DNA of 24,989 bases from an uncultured Lachnospiraceae bacterium (GCA_947165105.1 CAMUZC010000014.1:1-24989); one strand, 5' to 3'. Counted from the first letter of the stretch, positions 6,913 to 15,192 are shown. The notes: generated by a model from the letters alone, not told the origin. Made by a program: numbers and translations.

Positions 6913-7176
6913 ATGACAAAGGAAAGAAAACAAGAAATCATTAATACTTATAAAAGAGAAGCAAATGACACTGGTTCTCCAGAAGTTCAAGTAGCTCTTT
7001 TAACAGAAAGAATTAACGAACTTACAGAACATCTAAAAATCCATAAAAAAGACAATCACTCAAGAAGAGGTCTTTTAAAAATGGTTGGTGCAAGAAGAAA
7101 CTTATTAAACTACTTAGCTAAAAAAGATGTTCAAAGATATAGAGATATCGTTGAAAAATTAGGATTAAGAAAATAA
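6913..7176 (+). CDS. rpsO: 30S ribosomal protein S15
   Basis: The protein has 87 residues, the usual S15 length. It carries the conserved segments [36 protein letters not shown] and [20 protein letters not shown] [12 protein letters not shown], ending in ERY-type [17 protein letters not shown]15 binds 16S rRNA helices 20-22 and nucleates the platform of the small subunit. AGGAGGTG lies 5-7 nt before the ATG. It precedes pnp, the standard bacterial order, but each has its own leader with a terminator between them. Confidence 0.97.
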   Translation: MTKERKQEIINTYKREANDTGSPEVQVALLTERINELTEHLKIHKKDNHSRRGLLKMVGARRNLLNYLAKKDVQRYRDIVEKLGLRK

Positions 7177-7184
7177 TAATCATC

Positions 7185-7223
7185 GGACGTTTTGCTTATC
7201 TTTGGCTAAACGTCCTTTCTTTA
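7185..7223 (+). terminator. Intrinsic terminator after rpsO
   Basis: GGACGTTT (7185-7192) pairs perfectly with AAACGTCC (7208-7215) and is followed by TTTCTTTAT. It would end most rpsO transcripts or attenuate read-through into pnp. Confidence 0.85.
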
Positions 7224-7267
7224 TCTAAAAGGTGTTTAAAATGCAATTGTTTGTTAGAAGTAGCTTG

Positions 7268-7345
7268 GAAGAAGAAGATTTGCCAAAAGGGACGGTTCCA
7301 AATGGCAATTTTCGGAACCGTCCCTTTTGGCAAATCTTCTTCTTC
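7268..7345 (+). repeat. Perfect 32-bp inverted repeat in the pnp leader
   Basis: The arms 7268-7299 and 7314-7345 are exactly complementary over 32 bp around a 14-nt loop; the arm core is GCCAAAAGGGACGGTTCC. It ends 53 bp before the pnp start. A double-stranded RNA this long is a good RNase III substrate, and E. coli pnp is autoregulated through an RNase III-processed leader stem. The GGGACGG core also recurs in hairpins at 20708 and 22141, so it may instead be a small dispersed intergenic repeat. Confidence 0.85.
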
Positions 7346-7398
7346 GAGGTTACACTATCAAATTAATTGCAAATATAAAATTTAAAGGAGAGAAAAAT

Positions 7399-9516
7399 AT
7401 GTTTAAAGTTTATGAAACAGAATTAGCTGGTAGAAAGCTATCAATTGAAACAGGAAAAATTGCTGGTTTAGCAAACGGAAGTGTAATGGTAAGATATGGA
7501 GATACAGTTGTAATGGTAAATGTTACAGCATCTAAAGAACCAAAAGATGGAATTGACTTCTTCCCATTATCAGTAGATTATGAAGAAAAATTATATTCAG
7601 TAGGAAAAATTCCAGGTGGATTCTTAAAAAGAGAAGGGAAACCATCTGATAAAGCAATATTAACATCAAGAGCAATAGACAGACCATTAAGACCATTATT
7701 CCCAAAAGATTTTAGAAATGATGTTGTAGTTGTTGCAACAGTTTTATCTGTAGACCAAGACAATTCACCAGAAGTTTGTGCAATGATAGGTGCATCTGCT
7801 GCACTTTCAATTTCAGATATTCCATTTGGTGGACCAACAGCTGCAGTAAATGTTGGATATGTAAATGATCAAATCGTAATTAACCCAACAACTGAGCAAA
7901 GAGAAAACAGCAGATTAACATTAACAGTTGCAGGAACAATGGAAAAAATTACAATGATTGAAGCAGGAGCTGATGAAATTCCAAATGCAACAATGTTAGA
8001 AGCTATTAAAACAGCACATGTTGAAATTAAGAAGATATGTGAATTTATTTCTAAAATTAAAGAAGAAATTGGTAAACCAAAATTTGAATACAAATCATTC
8101 GCTGTTGATCCAGAAATCTACAACGAAGTAGAATCAAACTTCAAAGAGAGAATGTATCAAGATGTACAAGCTCAAGACAAAGAAGTAAGAGATGCAAATA
8201 TTGAAAAACTTACAGAAGATGTTATAGCATATTTCACAGAAAAATATGGTGAAGAAAAGTTAGAAGAAATGCAAGCTGATATTTTAGAAAGTATTCATAA
8301 ATTAGAAAAATTATGTGTAAGAGAAATGATTTACAATGAACACAAACGTCCAGATGGAAGAAGTTTAACAGAAATTAGACCTTTATCTTGCGAAGTTGGT
8401 GTTTTACCTAGAGTTCATGGTAGTGCAATTTTCACAAGAGGACAAACTCAAGTAATGTCAATTGCAACATTAGGAATGAAAAGTGAAGAACAAGTTTTAG
8501 ATGGTATTGATGAAGAAGAAAGTAAAAGATATATGCATCATTACAACTTCCCAGCATACAGTGTTGGTGAAGCTCGTACATCACGTGGACCAGGAAGAAG
8601 AGAAGTTGGACACGGTGCTCTTGCTGAGAAAGCATTAGTTCCAGTAATTCCATCTTATGATGAATTCCCTTATGCAATAAGAGTTGTATCAGAAGTTTTA
8701 TCTTCAAATGGTTCAACATCACAAGCAAGTATTTGTGGAAGTACCTTAGCATTAATGGATGCAGGTGTTCCAATTAAAAAGCCAGTTGCTGGTATTTCAA
8801 CAGGATTAGTTACAAATCCAGAAAATCCAGATGAATGGGTAATGCTTACAGATATTCAAGGAATTGAAGATTTCTTCGGAGATATGGACTTTAAAGTTGG
8901 TGGAACTAAAGATGGTATTACAGCTATCCAAGTTGACATCAAAATTGATGGATTAACATATGATATAATTGAGCAAGCTTTTGAAAGAACAAAAGTTGCA
9001 AGAGACTATATTTTAGATGAAATTATGTTAAAACAAATTGATAAACCAAGAGCTGATATTTCAAAATATGCTCCAAGAATTTTAACAACAACAATTAGTG
9101 TTGATAAAATTAGAGATGTAATAGGGCCTGGTGGAAAAATGATTAACAAAATTATTGATGAAACAGGTGTTAAAATCGATATTGAAGACAATGGTTATGT
9201 ATGTGTATATTCAACTGATACAGAAAGCGGTAAAAAGGCTTTAAAAATGATTGAAGATATCGCAAAAGACATTGAATTAAATGGAATTTATGATGGTGTA
9301 GTTACAAGAATAATGCCATTCGGTGCTTTTGTTGATGTTGGTGGAGGTAAAGAAGGTTTACTTCATATTTCTAAGATATCAAGCAAAAGAGTAGAAAAAG
9401 TTGAAGACGTACTATCTATTGGTGATGAAGTTACTGTTAAGGTTATTGAAATTGATAGTCAAGGTAGAATTAATCTTTCTATGAAAGAGCTTGAAGCTAG
9501 CAGTGCTGAAGAATAA
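7399..9516 (+). CDS. pnp: Polyribonucleotide nucleotidyltransferase (PNPase)
   Basis: The protein has 705 residues, the normal PNPase length. Two RNase PH-like cores are present: the first starts YETELAGRKLSIETGKIAGLANGS and includes AIDRPLRPLFP; the second includes RPDGRSLTEIRPLSCEVG, RGQTQVMS and TSRGPGRREVGHG. A KH domain (IRDVIGPGGKMINKI) and an S1 domain (GVVTRIMPFGAFVDV) end the protein. It degrades RNA 3' to 5' by phosphorolysis and can also polymerise tails. ATG 7399 follows AAAGGAG by 8 nt and begins the conserved N-terminus; an upstream in-frame ATG at 7327 falls inside the inverted repeat and has no ribosome site. No clear terminator follows. Confidence 0.97.
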   Translation: MFKVYETELAGRKLSIETGKIAGLANGSVMVRYGDTVVMVNVTASKEPKDGIDFFPLSVDYEEKLYSVGKIPGGFLKREGKPSDKAILTSRAIDRPLRPLFPKDFRNDVVVVATVLSVDQDNSPEVCAMIGASAALSISDIPFGGPTAAVNVGYVNDQIVINPTTEQRENSRLTLTVAGTMEKITMIEAGADEIPNATMLEAIKTAHVEIKKICEFISKIKEEIGKPKFEYKSFAVDPEIYNEVESNFKERMYQDVQAQDKEVRDANIEKLTEDVIAYFTEKYGEEKLEEMQADILESIHKLEKLCVREMIYNEHKRPDGRSLTEIRPLSCEVGVLPRVHGSAIFTRGQTQVMSIATLGMKSEEQVLDGIDEEESKRYMHHYNFPAYSVGEARTSRGPGRREVGHGALAEKALVPVIPSYDEFPYAIRVVSEVLSSNGSTSQASICGSTLALMDAGVPIKKPVAGISTGLVTNPENPDEWVMLTDIQGIEDFFGDMDFKVGGTKDGITAIQVDIKIDGLTYDIIEQAFERTKVARDYILDEIMLKQIDKPRADISKYAPRILTTTISVDKIRDVIGPGGKMINKIIDETGVKIDIEDNGYVCVYSTDTESGKKALKMIEDIAKDIELNGIYDGVVTRIMPFGAFVDVGGGKEGLLHISKISSKRVEKVEDVLSIGDEVTVKVIEIDSQGRINLSMKELEASSAEE

Positions 9517-9549
9517 GATTTAGTCGGTGAAAAAAGTTGTCAAAATATG

Positions 9550-9577
9550 TTGAAAAAAATCTAAATAATAGTATAAT
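9550..9577 (+). promoter_or_regulatory. Promoter of the glycosyltransferase gene
   Basis: TTGAAA (9550-9555), a 16-bp spacer and a perfect TATAAT (9572-9577), about 40 bp before the start codon. Confidence 0.65.
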
Positions 9578-9617
9578 TATAAGTAGAATGAAATTTATAT
9601 AAAAAAGGGAGAGAGAG

Positions 9618-10850
9618 ATGGAATATTTATATATTTTACAACAAGCTATGGTTTGGATTATAACTATTTATTGGGTATATCAATTAGTTATTAGTTTGTG
9701 TTCCCTAATAAAAGTTAAAGATAAACCATTAGTTGAAGATAAAGAACATAGATTCATGATGATAATTCCTGCACATAATGAGGAAAAAGTTATCAAGGAA
9801 CTTGTTGAAAGTTTGCAAAATTTAGATTATAACAAAAATTTATATGATATTTATGTAATTGCAGATAACTGCACAGACAATACTGCTTTAATTGCTAAAG
9901 AAGCAGGAGCAATTGTTTATGAAAGATTTGATGAAAAACATAAAACAAAAGGATTTGCACTTCAATGGTTTTTACAACAAAAAATCGATGAAGATGCTCC
10001 ATATGATGCATTTTGTATATTTGATGCAGATAACATCGTTGATAAAAACTTCTTAAAAGCAATGAATAAGAAATTAAATCAAGGTGAAGATGTTGTTCAA
10101 GGTTATAGAGATATCAAAAATCCATCAGATAGTTGGGTTTCAGCTGGATACGCAATATTCTACTGGACAATGAATAGATTTTATCATTTAGCAAGATATA
10201 ACTTAGGTTTATCTCCATTAATCAATGGAACAGGATTTATGGTAAAATTTGATGTTGTAAAACCAGAAGGATGGAAAACTAAAACACTTACAGAGGATAT
10301 TGAGTTCTCATTAAAGAGAATTATTGCAGGTAAAAAATTAGGTTGGGCAACAGATGCTATTGTATATGATGAACAACCAGTAGGATTTAAACAATCATGG
10401 TCACAAAGATCAAGATGGACAGTTGGACACATGCAATGTTTAAAAGAGTATACAAAGCCACTTGCTGTAGCTGTAAAAGATAACAAAACAGTAATGAATT
10501 TTGATGGGTTATTATATATGTTAGGAACAGTTCCAATGTTTGTATTTACAATAATATTATTAATATTAAATGTTGTATTATTCTTAACAAATGGAATGTC
10601 AGTTGCAGACTTAATATGGAATGCTATAAGATATATAGTTCCAACATTCTTATTACCAATCTTTACAGGAATTATGATTATGATTATAGATAAGAAACCA
10701 ATTAGACCAATGATTAAAGGGTTGCTTTTATATCCATTATTCTTAGGTTCATGGTTATTAATAAACTTCAAATGCTTGTTTAAAAGAGAAACAAGTTGGG
10801 AAAAAATTGAACATAATGTTTCTAAGTCAATTGGAGATATGCAACAATAA
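9618..10850 (+). CDS. Membrane glycosyltransferase, family 2
   Basis: The protein has 410 residues. An N-terminal helix (about 8-30) is followed by a GT-A domain: PAHNEE (51-56), IADNCTDNT (81-89), the metal-binding DAD at 136-138, a TEDIE acceptor-base motif at 225-229 and QRSRW at 263-267. The Q-x-x-R-W motif marks processive synthases such as BcsA, hyaluronan and poly-N-acetylglucosamine synthases. Two or three C-terminal helices (about 300-390) complete the membrane part. There is no PilZ domain. It probably polymerises or transfers a sugar to an exopolysaccharide or lipid; the exact sugar cannot be read. AGGGAGAG precedes the ATG. It lies directly upstream of the left spoIIID copy. Confidence 0.85.
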   Translation: MEYLYILQQAMVWIITIYWVYQLVISLCSLIKVKDKPLVEDKEHRFMMIIPAHNEEKVIKELVESLQNLDYNKNLYDIYVIADNCTDNTALIAKEAGAIVYERFDEKHKTKGFALQWFLQQKIDEDAPYDAFCIFDADNIVDKNFLKAMNKKLNQGEDVVQGYRDIKNPSDSWVSAGYAIFYWTMNRFYHLARYNLGLSPLINGTGFMVKFDVVKPEGWKTKTLTEDIEFSLKRIIAGKKLGWATDAIVYDEQPVGFKQSWSQRSRWTVGHMQCLKEYTKPLAVAVKDNKTVMNFDGLLYMLGTVPMFVFTIILLILNVVLFLTNGMSVADLIWNAIRYIVPTFLLPIFTGIMIMIIDKKPIRPMIKGLLLYPLFLGSWLLINFKCLFKRETSWEKIEHNVSKSIGDMQQ

Positions 10851-10857
10851 AAAATGT

Positions 10858-10886
10858 TCATAATACAACCCCCATGCGAATACAAT
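10858..10886 (+). promoter_or_regulatory. Sigma-E-like promoter of the left spoIIID copy
   Basis: TCATAAT (10858-10864), a 14-bp gap and AATACAAT (10879-10886) match the mother-cell sigma-E consensus (about KMATAWW, 14 bp, CATACAMT) except for the first -10 base. spoIIID is a sigma-E gene in Bacillus subtilis. A start about 7 bp after the -10 would lie in the loop of the overlapping hairpin. Confidence 0.6.
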
Positions 10887-10912
10887 TAAACAAAAGTATT
10901 CACATGGGGGTT
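10867..10912 (+). promoter_or_regulatory. Hairpin covering the ribosome site of the left spoIIID copy
   Basis: AACCCCCATG-C-GAATAC (10867-10883) pairs with GTATTC-A-CATGGGGGTT (10896-10912): 16 base pairs with one C-A mismatch and a 12-nt loop. The GGGGG that serves as ribosome site for the ATG at 10918 is inside the 3' arm, and four T follow. In read-through RNA it would hide the ribosome site or weakly terminate. Confidence 0.7.
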
Positions 10913-10917
10913 TTCAT

Positions 10918-11172
10918 ATGAGAAATTATTCAATAGAGCAACGTGCATGTAGATTAGCACATTATATAGTGGATTCAAAAGATACGGTAAGAGGTGCTGC
11001 GAAGAAGTTTGGTGTGAGTAAATCAACGGTACATACGGGAGTAACTATTCGGAACGGTTTGCAAGATGAGGTAAATAGCGGAGTAGAAGACTGGTTTAAT
11101 GCAAAAGTAATAAGAGGTGTATTCCTAAGTAAGAAAAATCCAGTAGTGAATTTAAAATTGTTAGTAAAGTAG
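10918..11172 (+). pseudogene. Degenerate spoIIID copy
   Basis: The first 39 codons match intact SpoIIID at 20425 residue for residue through the helix-turn-helix (GAAKKFGVSKSTVH). After that the protein departs: about five residues are missing from the linker, and the rest keeps only scattered SpoIIID positions (GL..EV, IRG, then S/T-K-K/R), ending at 84 instead of 90 residues. The DNA is identical to the right copy up to 10997, then shows nine synonymous changes in 13 codons, then divergence. It looks like a decayed spoIIID allele whose 5' end was made identical to the right copy by recombination. It still has promoter, ribosome site and an open frame, so a truncated DNA-binding product might be made. 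Confidence 0.8.
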
Positions 11173-11193
11173 ATAGTAAATTAATAAATATTC

Positions 11194-11228
11194 AAAAATC
11201 GATCTAGTGTAAGGCTAGGTCGATTTTT
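11194..11228. terminator. Bidirectional-looking terminator after the degenerate spoIIID
   Basis: AAAAATCGATCTAG (11194-11207) pairs with CTAGGTCGATTTTT (11215-11228), a 14-bp stem with one wobble and a 7-nt loop, ending in T-run on the plus strand and also, by symmetry, on the minus strand. Confidence 0.8.
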
Positions 11229-11288
11229 GTTAGTTTATGGTTTAGCAAAAGAAGAATTTGGAACGGAGAAACTAAGGGAGGAATTATT

Positions 11289-11774
11289 ATGGAGAATTTT
11301 AGAGGAATATGGACGTCAGCCGAGATACTGCTAAATAAGGAATTGTCAATTAATGAGAAGACGGTTTTAGCAATGGTTATGTCTTTTAGTAAGAATGAAG
11401 GTAGTTGTTTTATGAGTAATCAATATATTGCAGAGATTTTGAATGTAAGTAAGGATAGGGCTTCTAGAATAGTTAGCAGTCTTAAGAAGAAAAGTTTTAT
11501 TGATATTGAATATAAGTATAAAGAAAATAGTAAGGAAATTGAAAGTAGAATTTTGATACCTACTGGTAAAATTACCAATACCTATGGGCAAGAATACCAA
11601 TACCCTATTGGTGAGAATAACGTAGGGGGTAGTTCAAATCAACAATACCCTATTGGTAGAAAGGGCAAAGATATAAATAATAATAATATAATAAATATAA
11701 ATAATCATATAAAAAGGGAGTATGAGGAGAAGGATTTTGAGAAGTTTTATGCAAATGGAACTTTAGGAAAGTAA
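11289..11774 (+). CDS. Winged-helix replication-initiator-like protein of a mobile element
   Basis: The protein has 161 residues. Residues about 8-90 form a winged-helix domain of the HTH_36 type (NEKTVLAMVMSF, MSNQYIAEILNVSKDRASRIVSSLKKKSFIDIE), typical of plasmid and phage replication proteins. It is followed by Y-P-I-G repeats and an Asn-rich linker (INNNNIININNH), as in DnaD-like phage initiators, which usually continue into a C-terminal domain that is absent here; the product may be truncated. The coding sequence itself contains iteron-like repeats (11556-11657). AGGGAGG lies 7 nt before ATG 11289. This is the clearest sign that the island derives from a replicating element. Confidence 0.65.
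   Translation: MENFRGIWTSAEILLNKELSINEKTVLAMVMSFSKNEGSCFMSNQYIAEILNVSKDRASRIVSSLKKKSFIDIEYKYKENSKEIESRILIPTGKITNTYGQEYQYPIGENNVGGSSNQQYPIGRKGKDINNNNIININNHIKREYEEKDFEKFYANGTLGK
11556..11657 (+). repeat. Iteron-like repeats inside the initiator-like gene
   Basis: Four related units occur: ATACCTACTGGTA (11556-11568), ACCAATACCTATGGG (11574-11588), ACCAATACCCTATTGGT (11596-11612) and CAATACCCTATTGGT (11643-11657). The last two contain the dyad CCAATA-CCC-TATTGG or nearly so. They encode the PIG motifs, so they may be protein-driven, but phage and plasmid origins often lie as iterons inside the initiator gene. Confidence 0.45.
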
Positions 11775-11787
11775 ATGTTATGAACAG

Positions 11788-11816
11788 TTGAAATTTGGCG
11801 AATATTATTATATAAT
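11788..11816 (+). promoter_or_regulatory. Promoter of the first Nudix gene
   Basis: TTGAAA (11788-11793), a 17-bp spacer and a perfect TATAAT (11811-11816), 37 bp before the start codon at 11853. Confidence 0.75.
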
Positions 11817-11852
11817 GTGAATAATTAAAAAGTAAGTTATAGGAGAGATAGA

Positions 11853-12329
11853 ATGGGATATATAAGTGATTTAAGAAAATATGTTGGTCACCAGCCAATA
11901 CTTACTGCTGGAGTAGGATTATTTGTATTTAATGATGAAAATAAAGTTTTAATGCAACTTAGAACAGATTATAATTCTTGGGGATTTCCAGGGGGAGCTA
12001 TGGAATTAGGAGAGAGTTTTGAAGAAGTTGCTAAGAGAGAATTAAAAGAAGAAACTAATTTGGAAATAGACGAATTAAAACTAATTAGAATTTTATCAGG
12101 AAAAGATACATACAGGGAATATCCAAATGGGGATAAGTTATATGATATTACAGCTATATTTGTTGTTAAAAAATATCATAATGAATTAAAAATAAATGAT
12201 GATGAATCTAAAAAATTAAATTGGTTTAAAATAAATAATTTGCCAGAAAATATGACCGAACATACTAAAAATTATTTAAAAAAGTTTGGAAATATTTTAG
12301 AAGAAGCATTAGACGAATTAAAAAAATAA
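11853..12329 (+). CDS. Nudix hydrolase
   Basis: The protein has 158 residues. The Nudix box GGAMELGESFEEVAKRELKEE fits G-x5-E-x7-R-E-U-x-E-E, with Asn in place of the last conserved Gly (TNLEI), so metal-binding and catalytic Glu residues are kept. The N-terminus MGYISDLRKYVGHQPILTAGVGLFVF is typical of stand-alone Nudix proteins that hydrolyse nucleoside diphosphate derivatives. The substrate cannot be read. AGGAGAG precedes ATG 11853. It is 45 bp upstream of an AAA-type ATPase gene and probably cotranscribed with it. A second, broken Nudix gene lies at 13156. Confidence 0.85.
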   Translation: MGYISDLRKYVGHQPILTAGVGLFVFNDENKVLMQLRTDYNSWGFPGGAMELGESFEEVAKRELKEETNLEIDELKLIRILSGKDTYREYPNGDKLYDITAIFVVKKYHNELKINDDESKKLNWFKINNLPENMTEHTKNYLKKFGNILEEALDELKK

Positions 12330-12374
12330 AGATAGATTATTTATAATCCAATAAATTCTAGAGGAGTTGATTAT

Positions 12375-12974
12375 GTGAAGAGCATACTTATAACAGGTGG
12401 TGCATGTGCTGGTAAAACTACTTCATTAGAAGTCATAAAGAACTATTTAAGGGAGAAGGGCTATAGAGTTATAATAGTTGATGAAGTTCCAACCGATTTA
12501 ATAAATAAAGGAATATCTTATAATGAAATTGGCAAAGTTGAATTTTTGAAATTAGTAATAAAAACACAAATAAATAATGAAAAAGAATGTTTAAAGAAAT
12601 ATAATAATGAGGAAAAAACTATTGTAATATATGATGGCTCACCAATAGATTGCTTAAAATTTATATCTGAAGACGAACTTGAGATCGAACTAAAAAAATA
12701 TAACCTAGATATACACAAACTTATCGAAGGATATGATGCTATTATATTTTTACAAACAATTGCTAAAAAGTATCCTGAATTGTATTCTAATGCCAACAAT
12801 AAAGCAAGATTGACAGATGTTAATCTTGCTATTGAGAGAAATGATAAATTAGAAAAATATTATAGTAAGTACAGAAAAATAAATGTTATAGAATGTGAAG
12901 ATGATATAAATATTAAGAATAACAGTATTAAAACAGAATTAGAAGATGTATTAAAAAATGATTATAGTCTTTGA
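12375..12974 (+). CDS. P-loop ATPase/kinase-like protein (AAA_28 type)
   Basis: This 199-residue protein has the Walker A motif GGACAGKT at residues 8-15, a likely Walker B-like strand VIIVDEVP, and kinase-like features: YDGSPIDCLKF, then a lid-like Arg/Asp region (ARLTDVNLAIERNDKLEKYY). This matches the AAA_28/NadR-like family of small ATPases, some of which are nucleotide or cofactor kinases, often found beside Nudix genes. The exact activity is unknown. The start is GTG 12375, 8 nt after GAGGAG; the overlapping ATG at 12373 reads straight into a stop. The following 180 bp carries no gene that I can support. Confidence 0.7.
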   Translation: MKSILITGGACAGKTTSLEVIKNYLREKGYRVIIVDEVPTDLINKGISYNEIGKVEFLKLVIKTQINNEKECLKKYNNEEKTIVIYDGSPIDCLKFISEDELEIELKKYNLDIHKLIEGYDAIIFLQTIAKKYPELYSNANNKARLTDVNLAIERNDKLEKYYSKYRKINVIECEDDINIKNNSIKTELEDVLKNDYSL

Positions 12975-13155
12975 AAAAGTAATAACAATAAATAAGTAAG
13001 GTTAATGCTAATTTATGAAGGAGGTTTACAGGATTATTAGAAAAACGATGTTGCTCTGCAAATAATAATTATTACTTTTAAGTTTTGTATTTCAAGTGTA
13101 GATATATTGTTTGTTAAATCAACGCTTATATAAATTTGATAGAGAGGTGAAATGT

Positions 13156-13630
13156 ATGTTAGTGACTAATAGATGCCGGATATGAATTATTAGAATATAT
13201 TCCTTGCGATGAACAAGAGATACCTAAATATGAAAATGTTACTGGTGCTGGGATAGTGGTAGAGGTAAATGGGAAATACTTAATAGGGTATAATAATTGG
13301 AGAAAACAATGGGAAATACCAGCTGGTAGAATAGAAAATGGAGAGAGTGCTAGACAAGCGGCTATAAGAGAATTGCTTGAAGAAACTCATCAAAAAATTG
13401 AGGCTACTGAATTCAAAGGACTTTTTAAGAAAAAAAGACCTAATGGCGAAATTGTTTATATGGCTATTTTTTATAGTGAAGCAGATAGTCTTCTTCCGTT
13501 TATAAAAAATGATGATGATGAAAACGACGAGATAAAATTATGGGACTTAAAGGAAGATATAGGCTATGTTGATGAAATTGATTTAAGTATTATTGAAACA
13601 GTGGTAAATAAGAGAAAGGAAAATATTTAA
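13156..13630 (+). pseudogene. Frameshifted Nudix hydrolase gene
   Basis: A ribosome site (GAGAGG) and ATG 13156 open a frame reading MLVTN that stops after ten codons. Removing one base near 13168-13171 joins it to the downstream frame, which reads DAGYELLEYIP and continues to 13630, giving about 157 residues. The Nudix box GRIENGESARQAAIRELLEE fits G-x5-E-x7-R-E-U-x-E-E, with His in place of the final Gly (ETHQKI). Initiation at GTG 13256 would give only 124 residues and lacks a ribosome site. Either the gene is inactivated or the base is a sequencing error. The intact protein would be an ADP-ribose pyrophosphatase-like enzyme. Confidence 0.65.
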
Positions 13631-13678
13631 ATGCAATGTATGTAGGTGATTTACTAAAAAAATAATAGGAGAATATAA

Positions 13679-15097
13679 ATGGAAGAATTAAGATATAGTG
13701 GAAATTGGGAAATATGTGGAAAAGAATATTTTGGAAATTTAATTATAAATGATAAAAAAGGAATAATTAGACTAATTTTACACAATAGGGATAGTATAGA
13801 AAACTTATTTAATGATCGTGAAATACCTTCAAGAATAAAATTCATAAAAGGAAAGTTAATTCCATATGGTATTATGACCTTATTGAATGCCACTGTAATA
13901 AGCAGAAATACAAACATTTCCTACAATACTAAAACAATTGAAATGGATATTGATTATTGTATTAATGGTGATTTTAAGGATTATAACAATGTAAAATTTT
14001 CTAAAATGGAATTTAGATTATCAGATACACTTACTTGGTCTGGATTAAACGGATTAAGTGTAAAATATGAAAAACATTGGACCTGCATTCTTAAATATAA
14101 ATTAAAAAAAGCTATTTCTTATAGTATAGATAATAATACAACAATTAGTTTTGTACCATTTTTTCACGAAAATGCTAATATATATAATAATGAGGAAACA
14201 GTTATAGAACAATTTATAAAAATTAGAATTACCTCTCGAAAAAATCAAGATTTATATTTCTATATGAATGTTTTAAAGAAAATAAAAACTTTAATTGAAA
14301 TGGCAATACAAAGAAGTATAGATACTAAAGAAATTATTGGTTATAAAAGAGATTATTATAGGGTATTTGATAATAAAAGGATATATAATGAAATAAAAAT
14401 ATACTCAAATGATTCATATAAAGATAATTATAAAGAACCTAAGATGAGAGATATGCTTTTTTCTTTACTTGATATAGCAAACAATAATGCTCAGCCTTTA
14501 AAAAACTGGTTTTCAAAATACGAAATATTAGAACCGATTTTGAATTTATATAATTCTTGTATTATATATGAAGATATGCCATATGAAACTGTGTTCTTAA
14601 ATATAGTTCAAGCATTAGAAACATATCATTCAAGATTCATATGTAACAAGAAAGAAGACTATGAAAAAAGAGTAAATAATATATTGAAAGATGTGTTAGA
14701 AGAAACCAAAAAGGCACATTACGAATATTTATTTGATATAACTCAACAAGATAAAAATGTTAATTATATTATTTTAAAAAGCAGATTAAATGATTTGATG
14801 CTTGCAAATTTTGATATTGTTTTTTTTAATATGTCTAATGATGCATTTCCTTATAAATTTGTTGAAAAGGTTGTTGATACAAGACATTACTATACTCATT
14901 ATTCAAAATCCAAGGAAAATAAAATATTTAAAGGAAAAGAATTATTTTTCGCTATTAATGTTTTAAGGATAGTTCTATCATATTACTTACTTAGAGAAAT
15001 CGGGTTTAAAAAGGAATTTATAGAGAAAAAAGTAAAAGAAATGCAAGGAAGAATATCATATGCATGGGATTTATATAAGTTTGAAAATAATCAATAG
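13679..15097 (+). CDS. ApeA-like HEPN-domain protein (predicted antiphage RNase)
   Basis: This 472-residue protein has a beta-rich N-terminal half (about 1-230; GNWEICGKEYFGNLIINDKKGIIRL opening, W-x-C strand near residue 137) resembling the ApeA N-terminal domain, and a helical C-terminal half ending in a HEPN fold. The HEPN catalytic motif R-x4-H is Arg402 to His407 (TRHYYTHYS). ApeA proteins are abortive-infection HEPN ribonucleases; others in the family have unknown roles. AGGAGAA precedes ATG 13679. It is the first of three consecutive large or linked genes that look like defence genes, 95 bp upstream of the membrane peptide gene. The family name is by remembered architecture, so the defence role is probable, not shown. 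Confidence 0.65.
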   Translation: MEELRYSGNWEICGKEYFGNLIINDKKGIIRLILHNRDSIENLFNDREIPSRIKFIKGKLIPYGIMTLLNATVISRNTNISYNTKTIEMDIDYCINGDFKDYNNVKFSKMEFRLSDTLTWSGLNGLSVKYEKHWTCILKYKLKKAISYSIDNNTTISFVPFFHENANIYNNEETVIEQFIKIRITSRKNQDLYFYMNVLKKIKTLIEMAIQRSIDTKEIIGYKRDYYRVFDNKRIYNEIKIYSNDSYKDNYKEPKMRDMLFSLLDIANNNAQPLKNWFSKYEILEPILNLYNSCIIYEDMPYETVFLNIVQALETYHSRFICNKKEDYEKRVNNILKDVLEETKKAHYEYLFDITQQDKNVNYIILKSRLNDLMLANFDIVFFNMSNDAFPYKFVEKVVDTRHYYTHYSKSKENKIFKGKELFFAINVLRIVLSYYLLREIGFKKEFIEKKVKEMQGRISYAWDLYKFENNQ

Positions 15098-15192
15098 CAA
15101 AGAAATATTACTTGTTGATTGATCAGAAAGAAGGCGAAAAAAGTATTAAAATATATTATTAGAATTATTTATAATATAAGGAGGAAATTATA

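Larger units (their letters stand above)
10858..10997 (+). repeat. Left copy of a 140-bp identical direct repeat (spoIIID 5' end)
   Basis: Positions 10858-10997 are identical to 20365-20504 (offset 9,507). The block covers the predicted sigma-E promoter, the hairpin, the ribosome site and the first 26 codons of spoIIID. Homology continues past it with only synonymous changes to about 11035. The repeats bound the accessory island. Confidence 0.95.

Noticed and set aside
9537..9544. Single TTGTCAAA before the glycosyltransferase promoter
   Set aside because: It lacks a partner at 10-bp spacing and is expected by chance in AT-rich DNA.
10184..10885. Minus-strand open frame of 233 codons
   Set aside because: It is antisense to the well-supported glycosyltransferase, has no ribosome site and no recognisable domain.
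13015..13065. Short frame of 16 codons containing an AAGGAGG
   Set aside because: The ribosome site lies inside the frame and no start follows it at proper spacing; it may be debris of a lost gene.
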